From Mesorhizobium sp. SARCC-RB16n (GTDB lineage Bacteria > Pseudomonadota > Alphaproteobacteria > Rhizobiales > Rhizobiaceae), in NCBI RefSeq assembly GCF_008520305.1, contig NZ_ML703287.1:1-64000 (forward strand): a stretch of 64,000 nucleotides of DNA. The letters run 5' to 3'. Shown here piece by piece: positions 35,457 through 44,553 of this stretch; position 1 is the first letter of the stretch; each line of letters starts with the position of its first letter. The notes below the pieces were generated by a model, which made no database searches, was not told the DNA's origin, and saw only the letters and a program-made list of their open reading frames with translations. Made by a program: the position numbers and the translations under genes.

Positions 35457-36683
35457 GTGATCGGAGGAATCAAACTGCGGTTACATGCACTTACTGGACT
35501 GCGATTTCTTGCAGCCTTTACGATCGTTCTCCATCATTTGCGGGGAAGTTTCGGGATCCCGACGGATATCTCCTTCGCCTGGAGGGCGGACATTGGTGTC
35601 ACGGTATTTTTTATACTTTCTGGTTTTGTGCTCACCTATTCCTACTCGTCGCTCGGCTCTGGCAGGGTGACTGTGTGGCAGTTTTACGTAGCTAGGTTCG
35701 CCCGCATTTGGCCGGCGCATGCCGTGACCCTGCTCGCTGCGATCGCGCTTGGCGTCCCGTTCCAGCTTCAGTCTTTCATTGCCAACGCCGCGCTCGTGCA
35801 GGCCTGGATACCGACTGGTCATTACTTCTTCAGCTACAACGCCGTGAGCTGGAGCATCTCGACCGAAATGGGTTTTTATCTGCTTTTCCCGCTGCTCGTG
35901 TTGAACATCGCGACAACCTGGCCGTGGAAGTTGGCCGCAGCCCTGGGGATTTCAGTCGCCGTGGTCACCTTGGCCTGTATCATCGATTTGCCTGCCTATT
36001 CTGGCAGACAAGACGTTTTCGTCATGCAGGGGCTGGTGATGACCAATCCGCTTGCGCGACTGTTCGAATTCACACTCGGCACGGCTACCGCGGCCGTCTG
36101 GCTACGGAATCGAGACCGGCTTAGCTTTTCCTTGGTCACGTGGGCCGGCTTCGAGGCTCTATCGATCTTGTTCTTCATTTGGGGAACACGCGTCATTGGC
36201 TCAGAGCTTCAATCCATTTTCCCCACCGGCTTGTCGATGGAGTATTGGATCGGGCAAAGCCTTTCCCCGAACATTCCGATCGCTGTTGCACTGGCCGTTT
36301 TGGCGTCAAGCACCGGCCCATTGGCGCGGCTGCTGGGATCACGGCCAATGATTTTTCTTGGCGAGATTTCGTTTGCTATTTATCTCACTCACCAGCTCGT
36401 TCTTCGGTTTTTCCTAGGCCATCTGCAGATTTTAGAAGGCTGGTCTCCGTCAGTGGCGACTGCTGGGTATCTGACTGCCGTACTTGTCGCGTCGACCTTG
36501 CTGCATTTTCTTGTGGAGCTGCCGGCGCAGAATGCCATTAAAGAGTTAGCTATAAGACTGCGCGGCCACCGCATCCCAAATGCCGGGTCCGCGCTGCCGG
36601 CGCAAGGCTCTTCCTCCTGCATAAATGCTCATCCGACCTCAATCCGATTGGACAGCTCTTCTCAAAGCTCAAGCGCTGGGTGA
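35457..36683 (+). CDS. Acyltransferase 3 family membrane protein (OafA/ExoZ-like)
   Basis: A 408-residue integral membrane O-acyltransferase with about ten hydrophobic segments. The diagnostic N-terminus is LHALTGLRFLAAFTIVLHHL, with the catalytic histidine in the first helix, followed by DIGVTVFFILSGFVLTYSY and FYVARFARIWPAHAVTLL; WSISTEMGFYLLFPLL is also typical. Such enzymes acetylate or succinylate sugars of exopolysaccharide or O-antigen. It is transcribed divergently from the sulfotransferase. The start at GTG 35457 is uncertain because GGAGG lies just after it. Confidence 0.87.
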   Translation: MIGGIKLRLHALTGLRFLAAFTIVLHHLRGSFGIPTDISFAWRADIGVTVFFILSGFVLTYSYSSLGSGRVTVWQFYVARFARIWPAHAVTLLAAIALGVPFQLQSFIANAALVQAWIPTGHYFFSYNAVSWSISTEMGFYLLFPLLVLNIATTWPWKLAAALGISVAVVTLACIIDLPAYSGRQDVFVMQGLVMTNPLARLFEFTLGTATAAVWLRNRDRLSFSLVTWAGFEALSILFFIWGTRVIGSELQSIFPTGLSMEYWIGQSLSPNIPIAVALAVLASSTGPLARLLGSRPMIFLGEISFAIYLTHQLVLRFFLGHLQILEGWSPSVATAGYLTAVLVASTLLHFLVELPAQNAIKELAIRLRGHRIPNAGSALPAQGSSSCINAHPTSIRLDSSSQSSSAG

Positions 36684-36727
36684 GAAAGGCTGCAAGCCGC
36701 ACCATCGAAGCCGTTTTGCGTCGCAGG

Positions 36728-37036
36728 CTAAGCCTTGGCGGCGTCTTTGCGCGTTTTCTTGACCGATGATTTTGCAGCTGCCGCTGTCACAGTCACCGCA
36801 GCAGCCCGAGGCATCCGTTTCGGTTTTTCCACCTTGGCTCCTTCTGGCGCCATCGGCTTGCGCCCCAACCCGATTGCCTTCGCCAGCGCCGAACGGGCGG
36901 CGGCGTAGTTCGGCGCCACCAGCGATTTGAACTTCTTTCCGTCTTCGAGGCAGATATGTAAATCCGGCGTCACCGATTTCCTGATCGATACGGCGGGTTC
37001 CCGATTCACCGCAGGCTCGGCCACAGTTTCTGCCGC
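36728..37036 (-). pseudogene. mucR-like regulator remnant lacking its zinc finger
   Basis: The reading frame gives REPAVSIRKSVTPDLHICLE, DGKKFKSL joined directly to VAPNYAAARSALAKAIGLGR. In MucR/Ros proteins these two blocks are separated by about 27 residues that hold the two zinc-binding histidines and the recognition helix; that piece is missing in frame. The N-terminal 60-70 residues are also gone, because an IS110 remnant begins where they should be. A lysine-rich tail ends the protein. MucR controls exopolysaccharide and motility genes in rhizobia, so its remains beside a glycan cluster are notable. Any product could not bind DNA as MucR does. Confidence 0.8.
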
Positions 37037-37573
37037 GGCGTGTGGGCCACGAGGCCGGCTCGCTGTCGCCTTGGCTGCATCCCGAACTCAAGAAACTCGG
37101 CCTGCCGGCCATCTGCCTGGAGACGCAGCACGTGCGCGCCGGCTATCGGCGCGGCGCAACAAGACCGACAAGGCCGATGCGCTCGGCATCGCTCAAATCA
37201 TGCTGCACCGGCTGGTTCCGATAGGCCTATATCAAGTCGGAAAGCTGCTACCGGACACGGCTTCTGCTAACCCACCGGCGCAATCTAAAGGCCAGTTCCT
37301 CGACTTGGAAAACGCCATACTGCGGTTGCGGAAGATCCGCTGTCGTCCGAGTTGATGGACGACAGACTGTCGGCGCGCGCCCCGCTATGGAGGCAGTATT
37401 GCCGGCTGCACGATCTGGTCGTGAAAATGGTGGCTCGCAGCGAATTGTGCCGACGCTTCATGGCAATCCCTGAGGTCGGCCCGGTCACAGCACCTTCGTT
37501 CATGACGGCCATCGATGATCCGTCACGCTTTCGCCGCTCACGCGACGTCGCGGCCTACTTCGGACTGACCTAG
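37037..37573 (+). pseudogene. IS110-family transposase remnant in three frames
   Basis: Pieces of one IS110 transposase are read in turn from three frames: SLSPWLHPELKKLGLPAICL with ETQHVRAG near 37060-37160, NKTDKADALGIAQIMLHR near 37155-37215, and LCRRFMAIPEVGPVTAPSFM with DPSRFRRSRDVAAYFGLT ending at TAG 37573. The order and motifs fit the DEDD domain and the transposase IS116/IS110/IS902 helix-hairpin region. The N-terminus is absent. It abuts the broken mucR on one side and a broken phage gene on the other. Confidence 0.82.
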
Positions 37574-38206
37574 CGGCGCCGGCAACGCGCTTTTGCCGCA
37601 GAACTCGCTCACCGGCTCGGCGGGCGAGGCTGGTGACGCAACACGACGACTGGCAGCGGAGGATCCCGACCTAACGGCCGGTCTTGTGCGGCAGAATCTG
37701 GCTGATCGCTTCGGCAAGGCTAATACCGAAACCCAGGAAGGCGTTCGTGACTTCGCCGGCGCGAAGTTTCACAAGGACGTCGCGGGCAACAACGTTCGGC
37801 AGGAAGTGCTCGACGCCGTCCTGCGCGAGATACCTGGTGGGCAAGCGGCCGCGGCAATGCCGGAGGTGCTGGACGTTCTTCAGGCCACCGGACGCCGCAA
37901 GCAGATCGGTAGCGCGACGGAGTTCAATCGGTCGATGAACATGGACCTGGGCGGCGCCGCGTCCCCCGTCGGCTGGCTGTCGGCCTCGCACGCTCTTTGG
38001 GCACCTCGCTGGTCAAAGCAGGTGACGTTGCCAAGCGTGCGGCTCTGCGAAGCAATCTATGGGCTCTGGCCGACATGTTCATCGACCCTCAGTCGGTCGA
38101 ACTTATCCGAAACGCGAACAACCGCGGCGCCAGGATCGGGATCGGCGAGGCTTCGGAGCGCACCGGTGCTGAGGCCGGCGGGGCACTTTCCGCCTTCCGG
38201 CCCTAA
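37574..38206 (+). pseudogene. 3' remains of a phage virion-interior gene, frameshifted
   Basis: From about 37580 one frame reads SLTGSAGEAGDATRRLAAED, LVRQNLADRFGKANTET and MPEVLDVLQATGRRKQIGSA, then near 37998 the sense continues in a second frame with SLVKAGDVAKRAALRSNLWA, LADMFIDPQSVELIRNANNR and a stop at 38206. This style matches large ejection-type phage proteins and suggests the third member of the series that starts at 17669. The 5' part was lost when the cargo or IS110 arrived. The 100 bp after it hold a 7-bp hairpin (38259-38279) and no gene. Confidence 0.7.
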
Positions 38207-38309
38207 TTTGGTCCGATATACAGGGGAGGAAAGGCCAAAGGCTAGGATATCGAAGCTTGCGCAAAGGCATTTTTTGCGCCACCAGTGTCAAAAACGGGGG
38301 GGTGCTAGG

Positions 38310-38975
38310 TTGGCTACGAGGCGCACGGCATTGCCGCCATCGTCACTGGAAGAGACGCTTTTTCTGATCGTAGAACTTCCCGACGAGCAGTTCGCCCGAC
38401 TTAAGGAATGCCTTACGTCCGAATTGTCGTTTGCTCTACCGCGTGCCGTCGTGAGCGCCTTGGGTCAAGATTTGGGACTGTCCGAGAGGCAGATCTCATA
38501 TCTGGCAAATTCGCTCGCCTACCTTTACGTAGCGGCACAAGACTCTCCGCTTGCGCATAATGATGCTGCCAAAGCGCTGGTCAGGGACCTCGACCTCTCG
38601 GCATTGCCCCAACCAGAGGCGGCTCTATTTTCCACCCGCTTATTGGAGTTGATTTCAAAGTCATCGGCCCACGACGCATATCGGAAGCGAGAGATGTTGA
38701 AGGGCGGTATACTGCCCGCAGCGGTCGATTTGAAAACCCTGGTCGACCTGCGGCCGGATTTCGGAGATGATAAAGAGACGCCGGTGCCGAAGTCATTCGT
38801 GATATCGATTCAGCTGAGAATAAGCACAGATTCTCGCATTGACCAAAACCGGGACCTGACCTGCCATCTCACCGAAGACGTTCTCGACGATTTTATCGCC
38901 AAGCTGCAGCGCACGAAAAGAAAAATAGACGCACTGAAGGATTTTGCTTCCTCCAGCTCTCTGGCTGTTCGTTAG
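38310..38975 (+). CDS. Unrecognised protein, first gene of a three-gene operon
   Basis: A 221-residue soluble, mostly helical protein; TTG 38310 is the probable start, with a G-rich ribosome site, though the frame is open further upstream into the phage remnant. Segments such as ETLFLIVELPDEQFARLKEC, LGQDLGLSERQISYLANSLA and KREMLKGGILPAAVDLKTLV are visible; none belongs to a family I can name. Its stop TAG is directly followed by the ATG of the next gene, so the two are translationally coupled. Standing in a prophage between virion genes, the operon is placed like a moron or defence gene set. Confidence 0.65.
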   Translation: MATRRTALPPSSLEETLFLIVELPDEQFARLKECLTSELSFALPRAVVSALGQDLGLSERQISYLANSLAYLYVAAQDSPLAHNDAAKALVRDLDLSALPQPEAALFSTRLLELISKSSAHDAYRKREMLKGGILPAAVDLKTLVDLRPDFGDDKETPVPKSFVISIQLRISTDSRIDQNRDLTCHLTEDVLDDFIAKLQRTKRKIDALKDFASSSSLAVR

Positions 38976-39749
38976 ATGTATCATTTTACAGAAGATTCAC
39001 CAATCGCTCGATTTGATCGCGGGAACCCTGATGCGACAGAGAGGATGGTTCGGTGTACGGTCCGCAATCAGGATCTCGCGCCAACAGGGGTGCCGAAGGA
39101 TGCTGACTTTCTTCATCCGATGCTCTCGGCCAGTGGAATCTTACATCGCGGTTTAAGGGATATTCCCTCACTTGGCGTCTGGCGGGAAGCCGCCAGCGCC
39201 TACAATTTCGAGCTTCTTACCTACCATCAATTCAAAGCTGGCGCCCCCGAGACAAAAACCGTCCCCCGCCAAGCGGCAATGACCCTGAGTGGCTCGTATT
39301 CCCCAAGCAAGTCAGTGCTCACTTATTGGTTTGACGGCCTGCGGCAATTTGCTCCGGCGGGAGAGTTCGCAGAGTCCGAACGGCTTATGAGCTGGTCGGA
39401 TGAGGCAGAGTTGGCTGCAGAATTCGGCCGAAGGTTGGTGTCACTCTTTGGCTCTTTCGTTCAGCAGAAGCGAGGGGAGCACCCCGGCACATTTGCGCTG
39501 GTCCAAGATGGTAGAGTTGATGCTCATTTCCAGGTCGCCGTATGCGAACGGTTTTGGATTGTCCCCGACCAATGTTCTGCATTCCTCAACGCGCTCGCAA
39601 CCGACTTGCTGGCGAACCTGAGCGGTGGCGTAGAAGTTTCGGGGGAGTGGGGCCGAATGAGCGCGACCGGCACCAGCGTGCGCGTCCGGCTTGAGCCGCT
39701 TCGTAAGATCGCTGAACAGAGCTTTGTGCGTGCCGTTAGAACCGAATGA
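38976..39749 (+). CDS. Unrecognised protein, second gene of the operon
   Basis: A 257-residue soluble protein beginning at ATG 38976, with no gap after the previous stop, and ending in a four-base overlap with the phosphoesterase gene. The sequence alternates strands and helices (ARFDRGNPDATERMVRCTVR, AAMTLSGSYSPSKSVLTYWF, GRRLVSLFGSFVQQKRGEHP). No membrane segment, signal peptide or nuclease motif was seen. It may be a scaffold or sensor for the phosphoesterase; that is inference from coupling alone. Confidence 0.65.
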   Translation: MYHFTEDSPIARFDRGNPDATERMVRCTVRNQDLAPTGVPKDADFLHPMLSASGILHRGLRDIPSLGVWREAASAYNFELLTYHQFKAGAPETKTVPRQAAMTLSGSYSPSKSVLTYWFDGLRQFAPAGEFAESERLMSWSDEAELAAEFGRRLVSLFGSFVQQKRGEHPGTFALVQDGRVDAHFQVAVCERFWIVPDQCSAFLNALATDLLANLSGGVEVSGEWGRMSATGTSVRVRLEPLRKIAEQSFVRAVRTE

Positions 39750-40750
39750 CACTTTTCCGGTTCATTCAGTTGTCCGATATCCATCTCTGCATCGAGCCTC
39801 GCCGGAGAAATGCTCTAGCGCTATTTAAGAGGCAACCGAGCGGCAGTCTCGATACCGCGCGCCAATGGTGGAATGGAAACTTAGCACTCAAGTTAACGCG
39901 TCCCGAAAGCTACGACCCTGACATCGTTGCTGGTGTAGCGCGGTTCGCATGGCGTTACGGTGACATAACCGACTGCATAATTGTATCAGGAGACCTGGCG
40001 ACCACAGGCAGTCAGCTAGACCTAGCAACGGCGAAGGCGTTCGTCGACGCTACTCCCGTTGACCGCTTTTTTACCCCAGGTGGCTCTGTGACCTTGAAGG
40101 CGTCTCATCCCGATATCCATGTGATGGCTGGGAACCACGATCACTACCGTGATGACTACGGAAGCCCCGGAGGGTCAACCACCTTCAGCCTAAATTTTGG
40201 AAATCGGATGCCGAACCATGACGGAAAGATTTCACACACAGTTTTGAGCAAAGGGGACGAGAAGCTAGCACTGATCTTCGCTGATTTCACGCTGGACGCA
40301 AGCAATGACTGTTCAGCAATTAATGCTGCTGCCTTTTACCTAAGGTATGGTCAAGGACGCGTCTATCCGAACGTCTTAAAATCGTTGCTTCTTAGACATC
40401 ATGATCTGAGGCAGAAATATAGAAACATCCATATAATATGGGTAATTCATTTTGCCCCTTTTGACTGCACGCTGAAATTGCAATTGAACGATTTCGAGGA
40501 GCTAGTTGAGGCGGCTAAATCTGCCGGGGCAAAGCAGATACTGTGCGGGCACACGCATTCCATGAAAAAGCACATAGATGGTCACTTGTCTATTTATTGT
40601 GCCGGCCCCGCTGGTGCGATTGGATCGGATGATTCGAGCTACATTCACCTCAATGAACTTGATATAAACGATGGTGTAGGGCGCTTTACGAGACGCAACT
40701 TTCTATGGTCGACCGACGCCCACGATTTTGAAGAGCGGGCGGCTGATTAG
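39746..40750 (+). CDS. Calcineurin-like metallophosphoesterase
   Basis: A 334-residue enzyme with the full set of metal ligands: LSDIHL (Asp11, His13), SGDLATTG (Asp83), AGNHDHY (Asn130, His131), WVIHFAPF (His235) and CGHTHS (His269, His271 region). Such enzymes hydrolyse phosphomonoesters, phosphodiesters, nucleotides or DNA ends, and several act in phage defence or signalling. The insert between the GNHDH block and the later histidine is long and unlike Mre11/SbcD. It overlaps the second gene by ATGA. The gene is markedly AT-rich compared with the phage genes beside it, a sign of separate acquisition. Substrate unknown. Confidence 0.88.
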   Translation: MTLFRFIQLSDIHLCIEPRRRNALALFKRQPSGSLDTARQWWNGNLALKLTRPESYDPDIVAGVARFAWRYGDITDCIIVSGDLATTGSQLDLATAKAFVDATPVDRFFTPGGSVTLKASHPDIHVMAGNHDHYRDDYGSPGGSTTFSLNFGNRMPNHDGKISHTVLSKGDEKLALIFADFTLDASNDCSAINAAAFYLRYGQGRVYPNVLKSLLLRHHDLRQKYRNIHIIWVIHFAPFDCTLKLQLNDFEELVEAAKSAGAKQILCGHTHSMKKHIDGHLSIYCAGPAGAIGSDDSSYIHLNELDINDGVGRFTRRNFLWSTDAHDFEERAAD

Positions 40751-40945
40751 TCTACTGGCCCTTTCCGGAGAAGCTTGCTAAATTAATGTAGCCGGAACCG
40801 CGCAGAACTCGGGCAACTGCACCAGCCGCTTCGGGATCGCCGGAGCCAACGTCAACCGCTTTCCAACCAGCATCTCAAACGTGTCGCGCGGAGCTTGGCT
40901 CGCGCGCCGCGGTGCTACCTGGAAGCGACGTTCTGGTGCATCAAA

Positions 40946-43576
40946 ATGCCGTCTCCGACGAAGCCGAAGCTAACCTATTCATACGTAGCATTCCAACAGG
41001 AACAGCAGCAGAACCCATTTCCTGGAACTCAATTGCAGGCGGACCTTGCCGAGCTAACGCGGGCCGCCGGCGACACGATCGACGCACTGGCCGACGTGCG
41101 GCGGTCTGACGGCAAGCTGCAGAACCAGAGCGTCACGCCGGACAGTCTCGCGCTCGCAACGCTGGCGCTGATCACCGGCGAGGGCGCTACCGGCCCCACG
41201 GGGCCGACCGGTCCTGCTGGCGCTGGTGCGACCGGCCCGACGGGCCTGACAGGTGCCACGGGGCCGTCTGGCCTCGCTGGAGCGGTCGGAGCGACGGGCG
41301 CTACCGGTCCTGCGGGAGCCAACGGAACGAATGGCAGTAACGGCGCAGTCGGAGCCACCGGACCGACCGGTGTTACCGGATTGACCGGCGCCACGGGACC
41401 GACCGGCGCGACAGGGCCGAGCAGCACGGTTGCAACACGAACCGCCATGAAGGCGCTCACGCCATCGGCCGGTGCGTCGGTGTATCTCACGGAGGGCGCA
41501 CGGGCCGGCGTGTTTTGGGCCGTCAATGCCTCGATCCCGTTCTCCGACCCGTCGGAAGGTGTCTACGTCGCGTCGAACACTTCCGGTTGGTATTGGGAGC
41601 GGCGCGTCTACAAGCTCCATCCGGGCATGTTTGGCGGCAATTTTGATGTCACCGTGGACAGCGGCACGGCGATCAACGCGATGTTCACCTTCGCGAAGCT
41701 CACCTACAGCGCGGCAGCAGGCGGGTTCCTGTTCGCCGCCAGCACGGACGGGCGTTGGTACAAGTCCACAGTGTCAATCGACGCCACCGGCATTCAACAG
41801 CCGGGGTTCAACATCCTGAACTTCCGTGTTGCTGGGTACTGCACGGGCAAGACGCTGCTCGATTGCGCAGGCGGCAACGTGCTGTCTGGCAGCGATATCC
41901 ACCTGACTGGCGACGCTACGAACACGCCGCAATGCCTGCTCTATCTCGGGCGGGACAAAGTTGCTGGCGTTGTGCGCGCCGCGCCGAGCAACACTTTCCA
42001 AAAAGTGACGCTGAACGGCTATGCGTCGAAAGCATCGCTGATCCAATTCGCGTCGGAAGTGTCGGACCTGAGCGGCTTCTATATCGACAACAAGTCGAAG
42101 AACGCGAACAGCTATTGCTACGTCAACGCCGGCCATTGGGGCACGATCGATACCTATCTCGGCGGCATGACCTCCGACTATGCTACGCTGCCGGCCGCCA
42201 CCGACAGTTCGCAGTCGAACATTTTGCACAAGATCGACATGCCGACGCTTATGCGTAACGTCCCGTGGACGCTCGCCGTGACCGGTGTCACGAAGGCAAA
42301 TCCCGCGGTCGTTTCGGTCAATGCAGCGGGCCTTGTCTCATCTGGTCTTGCGAACGGCGACAAGGTTTTCATTCACGACTTTGCCGGAATGACGGAACTC
42401 AATCCGGGCACCACGAATGCAACCGCCGTCTACACCGTCGCCAATATCAACACGGGCGCGGGAACGTTCGAGCTTTCCGGCATCAACTCCACCGCGTACA
42501 CGACCTTCACATCGGGCAATGTTCGCCCGCAGATGGGGCCGTGCATGTTGCTCAATGGCTGCGCCGCATTCTCGTGGGACAATGGCTACGGCCTTTCCTA
42601 CGGCAACCCGAGCGTTGTCCTTGACATGAACAACGGCATCGCCATGCGCGATGTTTCGCTCGGCTGGCAGCATGAACCGAAGGGCCGGGCTCCGATCCGG
42701 GTAGACCAGCCGGCGACGGCTGTGCAGACTGTGCTTCAAGGCTTGGAACTGGATCTGCTAGGCCAGTTCCAGACGTTCACCACTTGCATCATCGACAGCA
42801 ACACCGCGCTTGGAAACACCCGGATCGACAATCTGAAATTGAACGTTCGCTATATGACCACGGTGCCGTCGAGCAGCATTGTTGGGAGCCCCGCCAAGTT
42901 CGTTCTCAATGCCTTCGACATCAGGGTGCCGCTCACTGCCGCGATGCAGGATTTCACGGCGACTGGCTCGTGGGCTGACGGCTTGGCACAAAAGGGCGTC
43001 TTCGTCGCGGGCGACAGTTCGGTGGTCACTGTCTTTGGTACTGACTACGAGTACCGTAACAACAGCATCCCAGCGCAGGCAGTCTATTCAGATGACGGCA
43101 GCGCCAATGACGGCCCCTATTACGACCTGAAGCGGAACAGCGCCACCCCTGCGAACGGGGACGGTCTTGGCGTCGTTCGGTATCTCGGAAACAACGCATC
43201 AGTGTCGGCAGTGGCCTATGCACAGACCAGGGCGCGTGCCCTTCTGGTGGCAGCGGGCGGCGAAGCGGGCCGGCTTGAGTTCCTGACTATTAGCGGCGGC
43301 GTGACGGGGATCTCAGGTTATGCCCAAGGCACCCTCATAAACGCCGCAGGGTCGTTCACCGTGGCGAGCACCCAGGTGGTTGGCCCACGCGCAACCGGGT
43401 GGACGGCAGGCACAGGCACGGCGCTTAAGGGCGCATTCGCCGCCTACGCCGGCCAGACCCACACGGGGTCTTATGTACAGGCCACCGTGCAGGCTCTCGA
43501 CAATGCTGCTAGGGATGCGAGCCAGCGCGTCAAGGCAATCGAAGACGCGCTACGCACGCACGGGCTGATCAATTGA
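40946..43576 (+). CDS. Phage tail fibre/spike protein with collagen-like repeat
   Basis: An 876-residue protein. The N-terminal 45 residues ([33 protein letters not shown]) match the virion-attachment end of tail fibres. Residues about 80-160 are a collagen-like Gly-X-Y tract rich in GPT and GAT, which would form a trimeric triple helix. The long C-terminal part is rich in G, N, S and T and fits a beta-helix receptor-binding spike; the extreme C-terminus ([17 protein letters not shown]) is a short coiled coil. The ATG at 40946 is chosen because homology starts there; the frame is open to 40895. The 195 bp before it hold no clear gene. Confidence 0.8.
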   Translation: MPSPTKPKLTYSYVAFQQEQQQNPFPGTQLQADLAELTRAAGDTIDALADVRRSDGKLQNQSVTPDSLALATLALITGEGATGPTGPTGPAGAGATGPTGLTGATGPSGLAGAVGATGATGPAGANGTNGSNGAVGATGPTGVTGLTGATGPTGATGPSSTVATRTAMKALTPSAGASVYLTEGARAGVFWAVNASIPFSDPSEGVYVASNTSGWYWERRVYKLHPGMFGGNFDVTVDSGTAINAMFTFAKLTYSAAAGGFLFAASTDGRWYKSTVSIDATGIQQPGFNILNFRVAGYCTGKTLLDCAGGNVLSGSDIHLTGDATNTPQCLLYLGRDKVAGVVRAAPSNTFQKVTLNGYASKASLIQFASEVSDLSGFYIDNKSKNANSYCYVNAGHWGTIDTYLGGMTSDYATLPAATDSSQSNILHKIDMPTLMRNVPWTLAVTGVTKANPAVVSVNAAGLVSSGLANGDKVFIHDFAGMTELNPGTTNATAVYTVANINTGAGTFELSGINSTAYTTFTSGNVRPQMGPCMLLNGCAAFSWDNGYGLSYGNPSVVLDMNNGIAMRDVSLGWQHEPKGRAPIRVDQPATAVQTVLQGLELDLLGQFQTFTTCIIDSNTALGNTRIDNLKLNVRYMTTVPSSSIVGSPAKFVLNAFDIRVPLTAAMQDFTATGSWADGLAQKGVFVAGDSSVVTVFGTDYEYRNNSIPAQAVYSDDGSANDGPYYDLKRNSATPANGDGLGVVRYLGNNASVSAVAYAQTRARALLVAAGGEAGRLEFLTISGGVTGISGYAQGTLINAAGSFTVASTQVVGPRATGWTAGTGTALKGAFAAYAGQTHTGSYVQATVQALDNAARDASQRVKAIEDALRTHGLIN
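41183..41425 (+). repeat. Collagen-like repeat tract (GATGPTGP units) inside the tail fibre gene
   Basis: About 27 consecutive Gly-X-Y triplets with few exceptions. The DNA repeats (GGCGCGACGGGACCGACC-like units) are a likely site of slippage or recombination, which would change fibre length. Confidence 0.85.
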
Positions 43577-43617
43577 TACCGGTCTTGTAGTTTTATGCTG
43601 ACCAATAGGACGACCAA

Positions 43618-43815
43618 ATGCGCTTCCATATCGTGGCTCTGCCTCACGTCACCGACGCCTTCAGTTCCTGCGCTTTCACTAACAAAATCGCCAGTTTCTG
43701 CCGGATGATGAAGGGCCGCGGCCACACGGTCTTTCTCTACGCCGGCGAGCAGAACACAGCGCCGTGCGACGAACACATCGTCTGCATCGACCAGGCCACG
43801 CGTGAGGCTAGTTCC
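43618..43815 (+). pseudogene. N-terminal fragment of a phage-type glycosyltransferase
   Basis: ATG 43618 begins MRFHIVALPHVTDAFSSCAF, then CRMMKGRGHTVFLYAGEQNT and CDEHIVCID: the start of a glycosyltransferase commonly placed after tail genes in phages of alphaproteobacteria. The resemblance stops near residue 65, where the frame runs into the antisense of the gene at 43808-44176. The rest of the gene has been deleted. A GACC-rich leader rather than a strong ribosome site precedes it. Confidence 0.65.
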
Positions 43816-44176
43816 GTGGCAGCTTGTGAATTTCCAGTCGGACCGGACCGCCACGATTGCAACTCGTGCAGAAAAGCGCTCGTTCAACGGTGCTGAACAG
43901 CGCGTCCTTGCCATATCGGCGAATCAGGGCCGCCGGCTTCACCTCGGCGTGATGGGAGCAATTCTTGCACCACGCCCGTAGCTTGTGCCATTCGCGCAGA
44001 TCCCCGAGCGCGACGTCGAGACCGGCGTGAATGCTCCCATCGATAATCGTCTGTGGTGGGATTTTCACTTCGCCGGGCGTGATGATTTTCTCCATGACGT
44101 GGCGACTGTTGAAGTGGATCAGCAGCATGCCCGGCCGGCGCCGGATCGCTGCCTGCCAAGCCGCTTGGCTGACCAT
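43808..44176 (-). CDS. Small protein with two CxxC motifs, in an SOS-box-controlled pair
   Basis: A 122-residue protein with AWCKNCSHHAEV and LFCTSCNRGG, two CxxC pairs about 35 residues apart, which together would bind one zinc as a ribbon. The N-terminal half includes KIITPGEVKIPPQTIIDGSI. The start may be the ATG at 44176 or the one at 44095; the homologous-looking part begins near the latter. It lies downstream of a 69-residue gene that has a perfect LexA-type box in its promoter region. Function unknown; a nucleic-acid-binding role is plausible for a zinc ribbon. Confidence 0.6.
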   Translation of the reverse strand: MVSQAAWQAAIRRRPGMLLIHFNSRHVMEKIITPGEVKIPPQTIIDGSIHAGLDVALGDLREWHKLRAWCKNCSHHAEVKPAALIRRYGKDALFSTVERALFCTSCNRGGPVRLEIHKLPRN

Positions 44177-44268
44177 CGCATCCGGCGATCGAGATATCGT
44201 TTCGAGGTGGGTCTTTTCCTCGCGGTCCTAAACTTCAATGCGAAAATTGTCCTCGGCCGTATTCGCCA

Positions 44269-44478
44269 TCACGATCGCGCCTTGTGCCAGCCGCGAGAGA
44301 ATCCGTTGGAAACTGCCGCCCGCGATAGAGCGAGCTCGCGTTCGAGTTCAGCGTTCCTGGCCAGAACATTCAGCAGCGCAACCACGGGATCGCCGCGGGC
44401 CGCAGCGATGGCCTGCTGCGCCGCCATTTCCAATTCCGACATAGCTTCGCCACTCGGCGCGTTCTGGCGCGTTCTCAT
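44269..44478 (-). CDS. Small helical protein, first gene behind the SOS box
   Basis: A 69-residue helical protein (EMAAQQAIAAARGDPVVALL, then RNAELERELALSRAAVSNG). The ATG at 44478 lies 76 bp downstream of the box at 44554-44568; an internal ATG at 44442 is possible. No known family. The 92 bp between it and the zinc-ribbon gene hold no other gene, so the two probably share one DNA-damage-inducible transcript. Confidence 0.55.
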   Translation of the reverse strand: MRTRQNAPSGEAMSELEMAAQQAIAAARGDPVVALLNVLARNAELERELALSRAAVSNGFSRGWHKARS

Positions 44479-44553
44479 AGCCCTTTCCTGCTCAGATCGT
44501 CTTCAGGAATAAGGAACATATTCCTCTGCCGTCAAGGCCGCCCTTGACTTTTT

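Noticed and set aside
40946-43576. CRISPR-like repeats in the tail fibre region
   Set aside because: The repeats encode in-frame Gly-X-Y triplets and have no unique spacers. No CRISPR array or cas gene was found anywhere in the window.
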